From Flagellimonas sediminis (GTDB lineage: Bacteria > Bacteroidota > Bacteroidia > Flavobacteriales > Flavobacteriaceae): DNA of 64,000 bases. The translations under genes and the position numbers were made by a program. Below are positions 63,338 through 64,000 of this stretch, in pieces. Numbering within the stretch: the first letter of the stretch is position 1; each line of letters begins with the position of its first letter. A model generated the notes under the pieces. It made no database searches. It was not told the origin of the DNA and saw nothing but the letters and a program-made list of their open reading frames with translations. Where the stretch lies: the NCBI RefSeq assembly GCF_010500845.1, contig NZ_JAAAMI010000006.1, forward strand, positions 124,001-188,000, read 5' to 3'.

Positions 63338-64000
63338 ATGATTTACAAACTTTCAAATGCTGCTGAAAAAAATGACATAGAAAATGAGTTTGGTATCCCT
63401 TTCAAGTATCCCAACCTGTACACCCAAAATCCGTTGGTCAATGGGTTCCATGAGACCAATCTCTGCGTTGTCACAACGGATAACCAAAGAGAGATCACCT
63501 TTGCCATTTGGGGACTGATGCCCCAAAACTTCAAGGAAGACTGGTATATTTTCCAGAACAACGCCAATACCCTAAATGTTCAATTGAACGATCTGGAGCA
63601 AGTGGATTGGATGAGGGCATCCTTCCACCAAAGAAGATGTTTGATCGTGGTAACCGGTTTTTACACCCATATGATCAAGAATGGTAACACCTGTAGCTAC
63701 TATCTATGCAAACCTGATGAACGACCCTTTTTCTTGGCGGGGGTATACAATACCTTGGAAGATGGGTTCCAGTGCACCGCATTGATCACCACAAAGATGG
63801 GTCCATTTGTTTCCAGCTATCACGACATAAGCAATCTGGCCCCCATCATGGTCCCCAATGAGAGGGCCAATTTTTGGTTGTCCAATAATACCAAGATTGA
63901 AGACCTTAAAGATTTTATCCAAGATCCTCCCGAGGTGAGCCTTAAGGCCAACCTTATGTCGAACGAATTCTTCCTCAACAACATCACTTATAATGTTTAA
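63338..64000 (+). CDS. SRAP (HMCES/YedK)-family protein lacking Cys2
   Basis: 220 residues, complete and ending on the window's last base. Fold landmarks of the SOS-response-associated peptidase family are present: FAIWGLMPQNF (for WGL-P-W), NNANTLN (for INARxET), RRCLIVVTGFYTH (for RCLxPxxGFYEW) and SSYHDISNLAPIMV (for the His-RMP-V motif). Residue 2 is Ile, not the catalytic Cys that crosslinks abasic sites, and the Glu of FYEW is Thr110. Asn75 and His162 are kept. It should not form the thiazolidine link. Function may be DNA binding or something new; divergent from the AraC gene. Confidence 0.85.
   Translation: MIYKLSNAAEKNDIENEFGIPFKYPNLYTQNPLVNGFHETNLCVVTTDNQREITFAIWGLMPQNFKEDWYIFQNNANTLNVQLNDLEQVDWMRASFHQRRCLIVVTGFYTHMIKNGNTCSYYLCKPDERPFFLAGVYNTLEDGFQCTALITTKMGPFVSSYHDISNLAPIMVPNERANFWLSNNTKIEDLKDFIQDPPEVSLKANLMSNEFFLNNITYNV

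Overview
The window is a 64-kb chromosomal segment of a marine-type member of the Flavobacteriaceae (Bacteroidota). Supporting signs are promoters of the TTTG-N19/21-TAnnTTTG type, the near absence of Shine-Dalgarno sequences, a SusC/SusD pair, a HYC_CC_PP protein, a GYDIA-type GHMP kinase, and the gene order miaB - sigma-54 activator - lptE - TPR - secG - groES - groEL. Codon use and gene content look like the Muricauda/Maribacter side of the family, but the genus is not proven here. No CRISPR array, prophage, integron or intact insertion sequence was seen.

Layout. 1-3.7 kb: the 3' part of a large VPS10/BNR propeller protein facing an LVIVD-repeat lipoprotein. 3.9-10.7 kb: a housekeeping run (miaB, an orphan sigma-54 activator, lptE, a TPR-like protein, secG, groESL). 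10.8-22.4 kb: a small basic peptide gene, then an eight-gene minus-strand copper/silver island: HYC_CC_PP protein, CusA-type RND pump, TolC-like channel, metal-binding lipoprotein, an AraC regulator fused to an HMA-like CxxC domain, CopA ATPase, PepSY membrane protein and CusB-like adaptor. 22.6-31.1 kb: a GAF protein, purH, the cell-shape operon mreBCD-mrdA-rodA, and a nuclease. 31.2-43 kb: bestrophin, Prc protease, surE - small membrane protein - lpxB, an NlpC/P60 lipoprotein, comEC, a POT transporter and a DPP-IV-type peptidase. 43.2-47 kb: class II HMG-CoA reductase, GYDIA kinase and a lipoprotein-type subclass B1 metallo-beta-lactamase in one run, followed by a membrane-anchored AraC regulator. 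47.4-53.6 kb: an A+T-richer block with SusC, SusD, a Calx-beta-like lipoprotein and an unrecognised secreted protein. 53.6-61.4 kb: a minus-strand envelope cluster (ppiD, CNNM/CBS protein, small membrane protein, lptC, TPR protein, outer-membrane protein, coaX). 61.5-64 kb: tRNA-Phe with a poly-C terminator, a short hypothetical gene, an AraC regulator and a degenerate SRAP protein ending on the last base.

How the parts work together. The copper island forms a complete route: CopA moves Cu(I) from cytoplasm to periplasm, the Cus-type RND/adaptor/TolC complex expels it, and four copies of a short heavy-metal-binding module plus an HMA-regulator fusion probably capture and sense the metal. Envelope genes (lptE, lptC, lpxB, secG, ppiD, prc, mre-mrdA-rodA, NlpC/P60) are spread through the window. 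A GG-N10-GC promoter directly upstream of groES and a sigma-54 activator three genes earlier suggest sigma-54 control of the chaperonins.

Most worth following up are the HMA-AraC regulator, the metallo-beta-lactamase apparently co-transcribed with isoprenoid genes, the SRAP homologue lacking its catalytic Cys2, the sigma-54 groESL promoter, a 31-residue histone-tail-like peptide, and a 13-codon leader ORF with a rare strong Shine-Dalgarno sequence.
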